This document shows positions 35,176 through 43,826 of a DNA stretch of 64,000 nt, piece after piece (the stretch's first letter is position 1; each line of letters begins with the position of its first letter). Made by a program: the position numbers and the translations under genes. A model generated the notes under the pieces. It did no database searches. It was not told the DNA's origin and saw only the letters and a program-made list of their open reading frames with translations. The stretch is taken from positions 124,001-188,000 of the forward strand of contig CAWJIB010000006.1 of the NCBI GenBank assembly GCA_963842835.1, written 5' to 3'. The DNA comes from Roseiarcus sp963842835. GTDB taxonomy: Bacteria > Pseudomonadota > Alphaproteobacteria > Rhizobiales > Beijerinckiaceae.

Positions 35176-35991
35176 ATGAACTTGCCACTGCATGACAAAA
35201 TTGCGCTCGTCACAGGCGGCGGCCGCGGGCTTGGGCGCTCGATGGTGCGCGGGCTAACGCAGGCGGGCGCCCATGTCGTCGTCACGGCCGCGCGTGAGCG
35301 CGCGGAGATTGAGCGTGTCGCATCCGAAGCGCCGAAGGATACGGTCGTAGCCTTCATCGCGGATGTAACGAAAGAAGAAGATTGCGGTCGTATCGTTGGG
35401 GAGACATTAAAGCGCTTTGGCAAGCTCGATGTGCTGATCAACAATGCCGGACGCGGCATGAAATATGTCAGTGAAAGCTTCCTCACCGAGCCGACGCGGT
35501 TCTGGGAAACCGATCCCGAAACGTGGCGCATGGTTATCGACACCAACGTCAACGGCCCGTTTCTGATGGCGCGTGCAGCCGTGCCGCACATGCTCAAGTC
35601 TGGATGGGGCCGCATCATCAATACGTCGATGGCTTATGCGACCATGCGAAGGAAGGGCTTTTCGCCGTATGGCCCGTCGAAAGCGGCGTTGGAATCCGAA
35701 ACTCAGATTTGGGCGCAGGAACTGGGCGGCACGGGGATCACCGTGAATGCAGTCTTGCCCGGCGGAGCGACGCTCACCGGTATGATTCCCGAATCTTTTC
35801 CAGAGGCAGAGCGCAGCCACCTCCTCAATCCCGACATCATCATTCCAGTGGTTGTGTGGCTAGCGAGCGAGTCCTCCGGGGGCGTGACGGGCAAACGCTT
35901 CGATGCATCCAAATGGCGCTCGGATCTTTCTCCCGATGAGGCGGCCAAGCTTTGCGCTAGGGAAGCCGGTGTTTACGAAGCCGGATCATAA
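35176..35991 (+). CDS. SDR-family oxidoreductase
   Basis: A 271-residue classical short-chain dehydrogenase. TGGGRGLG (cofactor), NNAG, and the catalytic SMAYATMRRKGFSPYGPSK with YxxxK are present; PGGATLTGM follows. Complete length. Substrate unknown. Preceded by GAAGGAGGG at an ideal distance. It is isolated, between two broken genes. Confidence 0.88.
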   Translation: MNLPLHDKIALVTGGGRGLGRSMVRGLTQAGAHVVVTAARERAEIERVASEAPKDTVVAFIADVTKEEDCGRIVGETLKRFGKLDVLINNAGRGMKYVSESFLTEPTRFWETDPETWRMVIDTNVNGPFLMARAAVPHMLKSGWGRIINTSMAYATMRRKGFSPYGPSKAALESETQIWAQELGGTGITVNAVLPGGATLTGMIPESFPEAERSHLLNPDIIIPVVVWLASESSGGVTGKRFDASKWRSDLSPDEAAKLCAREAGVYEAGS

Positions 35992-36019
35992 ATGCTCGCC
36001 GTAGAAACGCGATCCAGTG

Positions 36020-36404
36020 TTTCATGGATCTCGGAACGCCAAGGCCGTCGTCACGCTGATCGAAACGCGCGAGTTGCGTCTACTGAGCATCCCGAATCTC
36101 GCCGCCGAGGTTCAGCGCCGCGGCATGGAATGCTCCCTCTGTCGATCCGTAACGTCAACACGTCGAGCCCCGAGTTCGAGGCGGAATGGCTTGCGCATAG
36201 CCAGCGATTGCGAGACATGCTCGATAGGGGGCAGAACATTCTCGTTCACTGCCGCGGGGCGCTCTCCGCCGCGCGGGCATGATCGCGGCGCGACTGCTGG
36301 TGGAATCTGGCGTCGAACCGGAGACCGCGATCAATCGAGTTCGCGCCGCGCACCCGGCGGCGATTGAGACCCGGCCGCAGGAGGAATGGATCAGGACCGG
36401 CTGA
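36020..36404 (+). pseudogene. Dual-specificity/tyrosine phosphatase remnant (two frameshifts)
   Basis: Three successive frames encode one protein: AVVTLIETRELRLLSIP, then EAEWLAHSQRLRDMLDRGQNILVHCRG, then GMIAARLLVESGVEPETA and EEWIRTG. VHCRGG-type sequence is the phosphatase P-loop (CX5R), which is split by the second shift (HCRGALSAAR against the expected HCRGGLGRAG). Therefore inactive. It stands next to the HD hydrolase gene. Confidence 0.75.
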
Positions 36405-36454
36405 GCCGCTCCAGCGGATCGTTGCCGGAAAATTTCCAACATAGGGATTGATGA

Positions 36455-36997
36455 ATGAATGACGTCGTGACGATCATGAAGGCGGCGGATTTCGCCGCGC
36501 GAAAACATACGCGCCAGAAACGGAAGGGCGAGGAGGCGGAGCCTTACCTAAATCACCTGATCGAAGTCGCCAGTCTGGTCGCCGAGGCCACCGACGGGAG
36601 CCTGGAGGTCGTCGTCGCCGCTTTGTTGCACGACGCGGTCGAGGATCAGGACGTTACAAACGCGGAAATCGCCGATCTCTTTGGGCCGACGGTCGCCTCT
36701 CTTGTCGCCGAAGTGACCGACGACAAAAGCCTTCCCAAACAGGCGCGCAACGATAAGCAGATCGCCGGCGCGTCTCACAAGAGCCGGGGCGCCTCGGTCA
36801 TCAAGCTTGCCGACAAGACCAGCAACCTGCTCGCCATCGCCAAGAGCGCGCCGCCTTGGCCCAAGGATCGAAAACGGGCCTATGTCGAATGGGCGAGGGC
36901 CGTCGTGTCGGGTCTGCCGCTCAAGCCGGCGGGGCTGATGGCCCGTTTTGAGGAGGCGGCGAGATTGGCGACGGAGAGCATCGAGCGGCAAGGCTGA
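36455..36997 (+). CDS. HD-domain phosphohydrolase (MESH1/RelA-SpoT hydrolase-like)
   Basis: A 180-residue metal-dependent phosphohydrolase. The HD motif is in AALLHDAVEDQ, with upstream PYLNHLIEVASLVAEATD and downstream KLADKTSNLLAI, matching the small stand-alone (p)ppGpp hydrolase type (SAH/MESH1). It might hydrolyse ppGpp or a related nucleotide. The ATG at 36455 is the second of two overlapping ATGs. Single gene between two remnants. Confidence 0.82.
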   Translation: MNDVVTIMKAADFAARKHTRQKRKGEEAEPYLNHLIEVASLVAEATDGSLEVVVAALLHDAVEDQDVTNAEIADLFGPTVASLVAEVTDDKSLPKQARNDKQIAGASHKSRGASVIKLADKTSNLLAIAKSAPPWPKDRKRAYVEWARAVVSGLPLKPAGLMARFEEAARLATESIERQG

Positions 36998-37014
36998 CTG
37001 AGGAGACACGGGCT

Positions 37015-37372
37015 GGTGGATTTGGTTCGAACAACTGACCGGCTTTCGCGAAGGCGCCTACGAGGAGACGCGGGCGAAGCTCAAGGTCGACGGTCGTCAA
37101 CTCCATTCTCTCGTCAACGGCAAAAGCTATGGTATCGGCGAATTCGAACTTGTCTTGCTACAATCGCTGCGCAAGCGGGCAAAGTCCGTTGGCGGATCGT
37201 CGGGCGACTTAATGCGAACATCGTGAGCGACGTGCGGCAAATGCACCGGGCGTCCGAATATGCCCTGGAGATCGAGCCGACGAGGATCGGCTTCCTCTTC
37301 ACCAACAATTTTGACGACCTGGCGCCGACCCTCCTCAATGCCGGGCGAACTTTGCAATGGATGGGCGCCTGA
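37015..37372 (+). pseudogene. Remnant of a conserved hypothetical gene
   Basis: Frame one reads WIWFEQLTGFREGAYEETRAKL and LHSLVNGKSYGIGEFELV, a pattern recalled from conserved hypothetical proteins starting WWFEQLTGF. The frame then breaks near 37195 and a second frame continues VSDVRQMHRASEYA before diverging. So it is truncated and frameshifted. Function of the intact family unknown. Confidence 0.45.
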
Positions 37373-37408
37373 GATAGGTTCAGCCGCTTTATTGAGAAGG
37401 AACACGAA

Positions 37409-37618
37409 ATGGCGACGGGCACGGTTAAATGGTTCAATGCCGCTAAGGGCTTCGGCTTCATCCAACCGGACGGCGGCGGCACTGACGTATTTGTTCACAT
37501 CAGCGCGGTCGAGCGGGCCGGAATGCGTGATCTGAATGAGGGGCAAAAGATTAGCTACGAGGTGGTTGCAGACAAGCGCACCGGAAAATCCTCGGCGGAC
37601 AATCTCAAGCCAGCCTAA
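37409..37618 (+). CDS. Cold-shock protein (CspA family)
   Basis: A 69-residue single cold-shock domain: GTVKWFNAAKGFGFIQPD (RNP1) and DVFVHISAVE (RNP2), ending with ADNLKPA. A nucleic-acid chaperone. Complete. AGAAGGAAC precedes the ATG. Confidence 0.95.
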   Translation: MATGTVKWFNAAKGFGFIQPDGGGTDVFVHISAVERAGMRDLNEGQKISYEVVADKRTGKSSADNLKPA

Positions 37619-37749
37619 GGCGACTGGGACTCAGCAAGTCGTCGATGCGCTCGACGTGGATGCGGGCGACGACTTGAAACCCGCTGAGGGTAAGCGATCA
37701 AGAGCAGGATCATCGGCAAGCGTTGGGCTCTTGCGCTCCACGTTGCGTG

Positions 37750-37835
37750 GCGGCTCCACATGTTGACCCCATTCAACCCAATTTCGTCATAGGCTTAGCG
37801 CGCCGATCGGCGTCGGGACCCTAGGCCGATTCACA
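37750..37835. repeat. Dispersed 86-bp repeat, copy A
   Basis: Nearly the same as 42778-42863: both run from GCGGCTCCA through ATGTTGACCC, CAACCCAAT, a core GCCGATCGGCG and end CCGATTcACA / CCGATTtACA. The reverse complement thus starts TGTRAATCGGC, as does the end of the repeat at 39290. Looks like an IS terminus, perhaps IS21-type. Confidence 0.6.
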
Positions 37836-37850
37836 CTCTGCGCGACGAGA

Positions 37851-39137
37851 TTGGGGCCATCATTGGCATACCGCTTCGTCCACGCAGCGGATATTCACTT
37901 GGATTCGCCCTTGCGCTCGCTCGCGCTGCGCGATCGTGATCTTGCCGATCTGATCGGAAATGCGACCCGACTCGCCTTCGTGAGCATCGTCGACCTTTGT
38001 CTCGCGGAGAAGGTCGACGCTCTGTTGCTGGCCGGCGATCTCTATGACGGCGACCAGACATCCATGAAGACCGCCCGGTTCCTCTCGGAGCAAAGTCGCC
38101 GCCTGCATGAGGCCGGCATTCGCGTCTTCATAATTCGTGGCAACCACGACGCGCTATCTCGAATCACGAAGGAATTGATTTTCCCGGATTCTGTAAAAGT
38201 GTTCGGCGGGCGTGCCGAGGTCGTAATTGTCGATGCACCGGGTGGCGGCTTTCCCGTCGCGATCCACGGCCTGAGTTTCGCCCAACCCCATGCTCCGGAG
38301 AGCCTCGTCGGCAAATACAAACCCGCGGTCAACGGCGCCGTGAATGTGGGGATCCTGCATACGAGCCTTGCCGGGGCGCCCGGCCATGACCTCTATGCCC
38401 CGTGCAGCCCGGCCGATCTCCAGGCGACGGGCTTCCGCTATTGGGCGCTCGGCCACGTGCACAAGCGCTCGGTCATCGAGGGAAGCTGCACGATCGTAAT
38501 GCCCGGCATGCCTCAAGGACGGGACATCGGCGAAGCGGGCGCCAAATCCGCAACCTTGGTCACAATTGGCGACGACCAATCGGTCCATGTTGAGGAGCGC
38601 ATCACCAGCATTGCTCAATTTGAGCGAATCGAAGTGGATGCAACGGGCATCGCGGATTGGCGAACTCTGGTCGCGGCGTTCGCAAAGACGATGGAGCGGG
38701 CGCGGGGCGAGGCCATATCAGAGCACTTGGTCGCCCGGCCGTGCGTAACGGGCTCCACGCCGCTGGCCTGGCGCATTCGGCGCGATTCTGATCTCCTAAA
38801 GACAGAGGCCGACGAGCGGGCTTCGATCATTGGGAGGTGATGGGTTGAGAAGTTGGAGGTTGAGTGCCAAGCGCCCAACGCAGAGGATAGTGCGACGGCC
38901 AATCCGATTAACGAGTTGCGACGCCTCATTGACGAGGTGGTCATCCAGTCCGACGCCTACCAGACCGAGGCGGCGAGCATCGCAGAGGAATTGAGGGCAC
39001 AGCTTCCGCCGGAATGCCGCGGTCTCCTCGGCTCGAGCGAGGCGGAATTCAGGTCCGTCGTAGCGAAGCTTATCAAGGAAGGAGCCGACGACGTTCTCGC
39101 CCGGCTTCATGCCGGTCCCGAAGGTGGGGAGCCCTGA
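37851..39137 (+). pseudogene. YhaO/SbcD-like DNA-repair nuclease gene with in-frame TGA
   Basis: Frame 37851-38840 encodes a calcineurin-type metallophosphoesterase: HAADIHLDSPL, LLLAGDLYDGD, IIRGNHDALS, LGHVHKRS. Right after the TGA at 38838-38840 the same frame continues (WVEKLEVECQ..., to 39137) and supplies the usual C-terminus. The total of 428 residues is the normal length of YhaO-type proteins. So it is one gene with a single nonsense codon. The partner ATPase gene overlaps its stop (TGATG). The truncated 329-residue product still has the full nuclease core. Confidence 0.75.
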
Positions 39138-39289
39138 TGCGTCTGAGGCGCCTCGACCTTACGCGTTACGGTATGTTCACCGCATATCGCGTCGATTTCG
39201 GCGAGCGCCGGCAGGGCGAGCCGAACCTTCATATCGTCTATGGGCCTAACGAGGCCGGCAAGTCGACCGCCCTTGCAGCTTTCCTTGAC
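39137..39289 (+). pseudogene. YhaN/SbcC-like ATPase, 5' fragment
   Basis: Only the first 51 codons survive: MRLRRLDLTRYGMF, then the Walker A motif YGPNEAGKSTALAAF. The gene stops abruptly at 39289, where the repeat at 39290-39381 begins. An intact YhaN is over 1000 residues, so nearly all of it has been lost, presumably by an IS-linked deletion. Confidence 0.8.
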
Positions 39290-39381
39290 TGTAAATCGGC
39301 TCCGAATTGTGACCTCTTAATTCTTTTTGTGATCAACGATTTACGACGCCGATCGGCATCGGGACCCTGCGCCGAATGACA
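39290..39381. repeat. Short IS-end-like element with TGTNANTCGGC inverted ends
   Basis: Begins TGTAAATCGGC and ends GCCGAATGACA (inverted TGTCATTCGGC). The inside carries GCCGATCGGCATCGGGACCC, related to the end of the 37750 and 42778 repeats. It cuts off the YhaN-like ATPase on the left and runs into the end of the diguanylate cyclase on the right. It is probably what remains of an element after deletion. Confidence 0.6.
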
Positions 39382-40415
39382 GTCGTCGCTTTCGTAGCCA
39401 CCCTGGGTGATAAATTTGCCTCGCTCACCACGCGGTTTCGGCCGTCCGATTTCGCGCGATAAAGCGCTTCGTCGGCGCGTTGGAACAACTCTGCCGTCCC
39501 TTCTTCCGCACGAAGGCTGGCGACGCCGAACGATGCAGTGACGGTTCCCAGAGCGATTCCGCTTGAGCCGAGCAGCCATTTTTTGACTTCGAGTTGTTTG
39601 CGGATCTGTTCCGCGACCGCAACCGCCCCGACGATGTCAGTTTTCGGGAATATAATTCCAAATTCTTCTCCGCCGATACGCGCAACAGCGTCCTTCCCCT
39701 TGACGTTGTCAATCAAGATTTCCCCGAATAATTTCAGAACTGTGTCGCCAACGGGGTGACCAAACCTGTCGTTAATCGTTTTGAATAGGTCGAGATCGCA
39801 GATCACAAGGCACAGCTCGCTCAATTCGGCCCGCGCCGCAATTACCGCTTCATTGAGCTTCAGATCGAAAAAGCGCCGATTGCCAAGCGAGGTCAGAGGG
39901 TCGCGCATGGCTTTGTCATTCGCGTCGACAAGGCTTGAACTGAGTTGATTTATCTGGGCGACCGAATCGTCCAACTTGGCGGACAAATCGCTCAATCGTC
40001 CCTGAATCTTTTGGTTTTCCTCGATCAGGGCAAGTACGACCTTGCGAATTTGTTCGGGCCCTTCGAGCAGGGGAAGATCGCGATTCGCGCGAGTCAGAGA
40101 GTCGGCATAGCTCGAATTGGCGCGAATATGAGTCTGCAGGAGCCGTACGATCATCGGCAAGTTATCAGCGAAGCGCTGCTTTGCGGGATGGAGCTTCAAT
40201 TCGGGATCGTTGCGATCCGCGATCACGGCTTTCACCCCGTCGGCGGATGGTCCGAGTTCGCTCAGACCGAAACCAATGACGCCGAGTCCCATCAATCCGA
40301 AGACGCAGCCCTCGACGAGAGAATTCCCTTCAGATTGTTTCCAGATCAGCGCGCTCAAGAACACGATGCCGATCATCGTCGCTAAATGAGGCGCCCGCTT
40401 GAATTTTGAACCCAC
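39333..40415 (-). CDS. Diguanylate cyclase (GGDEF domain)
   Basis: A 360-residue membrane-anchored enzyme making c-di-GMP. Two N-terminal TM helices (LATMIGIVFLSALIW, FGLMGLGVIGFGLSEL), a helical linker (about 65-165), then the GGDEF domain with RDPLTSLGNRRFF, CDLDLFKTINDRFGH and the active-site signature GGEEF. No I-site is obvious. The last about 17 residues (from TVIRRR) are encoded by the adjoining repeat element, so the original C-terminus has been replaced; the catalytic domain itself is whole. Confidence 0.88.
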   Translation of the reverse strand: MGSKFKRAPHLATMIGIVFLSALIWKQSEGNSLVEGCVFGLMGLGVIGFGLSELGPSADGVKAVIADRNDPELKLHPAKQRFADNLPMIVRLLQTHIRANSSYADSLTRANRDLPLLEGPEQIRKVVLALIEENQKIQGRLSDLSAKLDDSVAQINQLSSSLVDANDKAMRDPLTSLGNRRFFDLKLNEAVIAARAELSELCLVICDLDLFKTINDRFGHPVGDTVLKLFGEILIDNVKGKDAVARIGGEEFGIIFPKTDIVGAVAVAEQIRKQLEVKKWLLGSSGIALGTVTASFGVASLRAEEGTAELFQRADEALYRAKSDGRNRVVSEANLSPRVATKATTVIRRRVPMPIGVVNR

Positions 40416-40587
40416 GATCGCCCTACCTCAATCAATACAATTGGCTTTTGGTGATGCTTTTCGCGCAGGCGGCAGCTTGATCGCAAAGCATGCGACTTAA
40501 TTCTACTGAGTCACGATTTTCCCAGATTCGCTCGGCTGCGGGATTTGCTATTTTGCTGATTCGGCTGATTGGCGAATTGCGGGGAGG

Positions 40588-40806
40588 ATGGAGCGGGAGG
40601 CGCAATCGAGCGAAGCGCGTTTTGCTTGTTATGTCGGCGCTTTGGCGGCGGTTCTGGGCCGCGAGGACCGGGCGCGGCCGCTCGAGGATTATTGCACGGG
40701 GCTGTTGATGCCCGGCGAGCGCAAGAGCGTCGAGCCGATGGCGGCGGTGGTGGCGCCGGCTCACGTTTCGGCGAAACATCAATCGCTGCTGCATCTGGTC
40801 GGTGAT
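40588..40806 (+). pseudogene. IS701-type transposase, 5' fragment
   Basis: About 70 codons, ending where homology stops: LGREDRARPLEDYCTGLLMPGERKSVEPMAAVV, AKHQSLLHLVGD (parts). This is the N-terminal part of IS701-family transposases. The frame continues to 41013, but the sequence after HLVGDD no longer resembles the family. Confidence 0.75.
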
Positions 40807-41308
40807 GATCATGACGCATCCGAACCCGATCAGAAGTCGGGAGACGATTTTCAGTTGATTGAGCATGAGGCTCTCATATGGCTGGCTTCGTTCTTGGGCG
40901 TTCGATCATTTGCGCGAAGGTGCAGCGGACTACTCAGCGCCCACCATTCACTTCCAGGAACGCCACAATCAGTCGAGCACAAGGCTAACGGCGCCTGTTC
41001 AAGGATTGCCTAATCCCTACAGTGCAATGAAAGGGGGGAGCGCGCGCTCGCCGACCAATTGACTCGCTTTGTCTGGATCAAATCGCGGGACCAGAGCAAA
41101 TTCGACCATCTTCGCCGCGCCGCCGCGCGCAAGCTGCTCCCGACGGCCCGACCGGTCGCGCAAGGGCGGTGCCCGGCCAGTGTCGTTTCTGCTCCCAGGG
41201 CGAACAAGGGCGTGCTTTTGGGCATATTACGACTAGTGACAGTCGATCGTTTCCCGTACTAGGGAGGTCTGCAATCGACCACTGTCTTGCGATTGGATCA
41301 CGACCTCG
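40807..41308. other. Intergenic region with no recognised gene
   Basis: About 500 bases after the IS701 fragment. Overlapping open frames on both strands show no domain. Presumably contains decayed IS sequence and the promoter of the AraC gene. Confidence 0.35.
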
Positions 41309-42313
41309 ATGCCTTCGAGCAAAGCGCCAAGCGACGATCTTCTCGCCAAGCACCAAATCATCCGGACCAACAAGCTCGAGCGGATGAGCGACACGCTGCT
41401 CGAAGTCTATAAGGCGCGCATGGTTTCGGCCAATTGCGGCGCAAAGCCGTTCTTCGGCCAGGCGAACCGAGTCCACTTCGAACACATCGGTTTCGACTAT
41501 TGCGTCTACGACGCCGACGTCGAGATCGAATTTCCCGAGGCCCCGTCGTTCCGCCAACAGATCTGCCTGAGCGGCGGCGGCGAGACGATCATACAACGCA
41601 AGGGCGCCCCGCTGTCCGACGTGGCGACCTGTGTCATCGGGCCGGGGACGAAGATCACCACCCGCTTCGGCGCTGGATATAGCCAACTAGTCTTGCGCGT
41701 CGACCCGGCGGCGCTGCGCCGCAAGCTCGAAGCGTTCGTCGGAACCGATCTGCCCAACCCCATCGAGTTTCGTTCGGCGCAGGCGTTCGTCAGTCCTCAG
41801 CTGCAAATTCTGAAGCGTTCGGCGCTGTTCTTCGTCAACGAGGTCGAGACGCTCGAGAGCGAGGCCTGCGAGCTGGCGCGCAACGAGTTCGAACAGGTCC
41901 TGCTGGCGGCGTTTCTGTCGGGCAACGCGCACAACTACTCCTATCTTCTTGAGGCGCCGCCGCCGGGTCTGACGCCGCGCCAGGTCTGGCTGGCGGAATC
42001 CTTCATCGAGGCGAACTGGGACAGGCCGCTAACGATAGAGGCGCTCTCAATGGCGGTCGGCGTCAGCGCGCGAAGCATCTTCAAGTCGTTCAAGGACTTT
42101 CGCGGCTATTCGCCGATGGCGTTCGCGAAGGACGTCCGGCTCCGGCGTGCGCGCGAAATGCTCGGCGACGCCGAACCCGGCGCCACCGTCACCATGGTGG
42201 CCTATCGTTGCGGATACCAGAACCACGGTTATTTCGCGCGAGAGTATCGAGCCCGGTTCGGTGAGTCGCCGTCAGAGACGCTCGCTCGGACGCGGCGCAG
42301 CCGGCTGGGCTGA
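41309..42313 (+). CDS. AraC-family transcriptional regulator
   Basis: A 334-residue regulator. Residues about 45-190 form a cupin-like AraC_binding_2-type sensor (RVHFEHIGFDYCVYDADVEI); residues about 225-330 hold two helix-turn-helix motifs: LTIEALSMAVGVSARSIFKSF and VAYRCGYQNHGYFAREYRARFGESP (quoted as landmarks). This subtype often controls aromatic-compound catabolism. The target is unknown; no catabolic gene is adjacent on the same strand. Confidence 0.88.
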   Translation: MPSSKAPSDDLLAKHQIIRTNKLERMSDTLLEVYKARMVSANCGAKPFFGQANRVHFEHIGFDYCVYDADVEIEFPEAPSFRQQICLSGGGETIIQRKGAPLSDVATCVIGPGTKITTRFGAGYSQLVLRVDPAALRRKLEAFVGTDLPNPIEFRSAQAFVSPQLQILKRSALFFVNEVETLESEACELARNEFEQVLLAAFLSGNAHNYSYLLEAPPPGLTPRQVWLAESFIEANWDRPLTIEALSMAVGVSARSIFKSFKDFRGYSPMAFAKDVRLRRAREMLGDAEPGATVTMVAYRCGYQNHGYFAREYRARFGESPSETLARTRRSRLG

Positions 42314-42777
42314 ATCGGCCAAGATCGGCTGGTCCGCGAATGCATGCGCGCCGCCTCTGCTTCGCTGTGGGGACTAAAGACAATTGAAAAGCGACCAGTG
42401 AGTTCGCGGCAAACGACCGCTCTCCACCCACAGCATCCGAGCGGGCCCGTCGCCTCAACGTCCGCTTCAGAGGTACAGCGACCTTCGGCTGAACGGCCAA
42501 GGTGGGCGCATCTCCGGCATTCAAGTGGCTACGACAAGCGACCGTAACCGCCCTATTGCGACGTTGGCAATTTCGGCCATTCGGTTACCGCGATGGGTGA
42601 CTCTGCATCAAGGATACCCGATTCCACTTGATTTTGCGCGTTTTTCAGGGGCGGCGCGGCCCCCGGTGGATGGGACCCAAGTGCTGGAAGGGACCCAGTG
42701 CCGGGCGAGGGGATAGGGTCCGGGGTTTGGTCCTTGTGGTGGCCCAAGTGATCCAAGCTCTAAGAACCTGATGTGAA
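42314..42777. other. Intergenic region with no recognised gene
   Basis: About 460 bases between AraC and the IS5 remnant. It contains repeated GGGACCCAA/GGGACCCAG phrases near 42673-42700. No gene recognised. Confidence 0.35.
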
Positions 42778-42863
42778 GCGGCTCCAAATGTTGACCCTAC
42801 TCAACCCAATGCCGTCAGAGGCTTAACGCGCCGATCGGCGTTCGGACCTCGTGCCGATTTACA
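42778..42863. repeat. Dispersed 86-bp repeat, copy C
   Basis: Partner of 37750-37835. It overlaps the last codon of the IS5-type transposase, so this repeat has replaced the end of that element. Confidence 0.6.
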
Positions 42864-43761
42864 GGTTGCGGGCAAGGCCGCGATAGCGGACTTGTCCCAT
42901 CCCGTACCAGTTCTCCATCGTGGCGTTCGCGCGCTCGACGCCGACCCGAACGCTCGAAGCCGTCTTGTTGAACCACACCTGCCAGTTCGCCAACGCCTTG
43001 TTGCGCTTGGCCTTGTAGGCGATCCGGTCCTCGATCCCCAACTGGGCGAGTTTGCCGCGCAGCGCCCGGCTGTCATAGGCCTTGTCGGCGTAATAGGCCT
43101 TCTCGTCGCCCTGGATCAGCGCCTCGCCGCGCTGACTGTCGTGCAGATCGGCGCTCGTCATCTCCGCCTGCCGCACGATACCGCTCTCTTCGTCCACCGC
43201 CAGATGCGCCTTGTAGCCGAAGAAGGTCTCGTCGTTCTTGACCGTGAAGCTCGCGTCCGGATCGCGCGGATTGACCCGGCCGTCCTCGAACGTCGGCCGC
43301 TTGACCGCCGCCGAGATGATCGTGGCGTCGACCAGCGTGCCGCGTTTGACGATCAGCCCGCGCGCGTCGAGTTGACGGTTGACTTCGCCAAGCAGCATCT
43401 CCGACAGGCCCAGCTTGTCGATCCTCTGCCGAAACCGCCAGATCGAGGAATGGTCCGGCGTCTTCTCGTCGAGCGGGATGCCGCAAAAGCGGCGGAACGA
43501 CAGCCGGTCGCGCACCGCTTCCTCCGCACTCGGGTCCGACAGCCCGTACCATTGCTGCAACAGCACAACCTTGAACATCGTCAGCGGCGGATAGGCCGGC
43601 GCTCCGTCGGACGAACTGTGCGACGCTCGCAGCAAGACATCGAACGCGCTCCACTCGAACGTCTTGGCGATCTCTTCCAAAAACCCTCCGCCGCGAGAAT
43701 AGCTCTTGACGAATGCGTCGGCGAGCGAAGGTTGGCTGAAGTTACGGCGCGACATCGGCAA
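42859..43761 (-). CDS. IS5-family DDE transposase, C-terminally truncated
   Basis: A 300-residue transposase: N-terminal PLTMFKVVLLQQWYGLSDPSAEE with DRLSFRRFCG, the first catalytic Asp in TLVDATIISAA, the second in YADKAYDS, and the Glu in RVGVERANATMENWYG. It ends RYRGLARNL, where intact members continue for about 20-25 residues, because the adjoining repeat supplies the stop. Probably inactive or of reduced activity. Confidence 0.85.
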   Translation of the reverse strand: MPMSRRNFSQPSLADAFVKSYSRGGGFLEEIAKTFEWSAFDVLLRASHSSSDGAPAYPPLTMFKVVLLQQWYGLSDPSAEEAVRDRLSFRRFCGIPLDEKTPDHSSIWRFRQRIDKLGLSEMLLGEVNRQLDARGLIVKRGTLVDATIISAAVKRPTFEDGRVNPRDPDASFTVKNDETFFGYKAHLAVDEESGIVRQAEMTSADLHDSQRGEALIQGDEKAYYADKAYDSRALRGKLAQLGIEDRIAYKAKRNKALANWQVWFNKTASSVRVGVERANATMENWYGMGQVRYRGLARNL

Positions 43762-43818
43762 CTCACGTCCTCGGAATGCCCAAGAGAATCACGCATTAGC
43801 GGGTTTTGCAAAGAGCTC
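42859..43818 (-). mobile_element. IS5-family insertion sequence, one end lost
   Basis: The transposase-start side ends in GAGCTCTTTGCAAAACCC (43801-43818, reverse strand), like the terminal repeats of IS5-group elements. The other terminus is missing; the 86-bp repeat at 42778-42863 lies there instead. The transposase lacks its usual last 20-25 residues. Confidence 0.65.
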
Positions 43819-43826
43819 CGAGCGGT

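Noticed and set aside
38838..38840. Selenocysteine at the in-frame TGA of the YhaO-like gene
   Set aside because: The position is in a linker, not an active site, and no SECIS-like hairpin directly after it was seen.
41059..41262. Short frame between the IS701 fragment and the AraC gene
   Set aside because: No domain, no ribosome-binding site and overlapping frames in both directions; likely chance.
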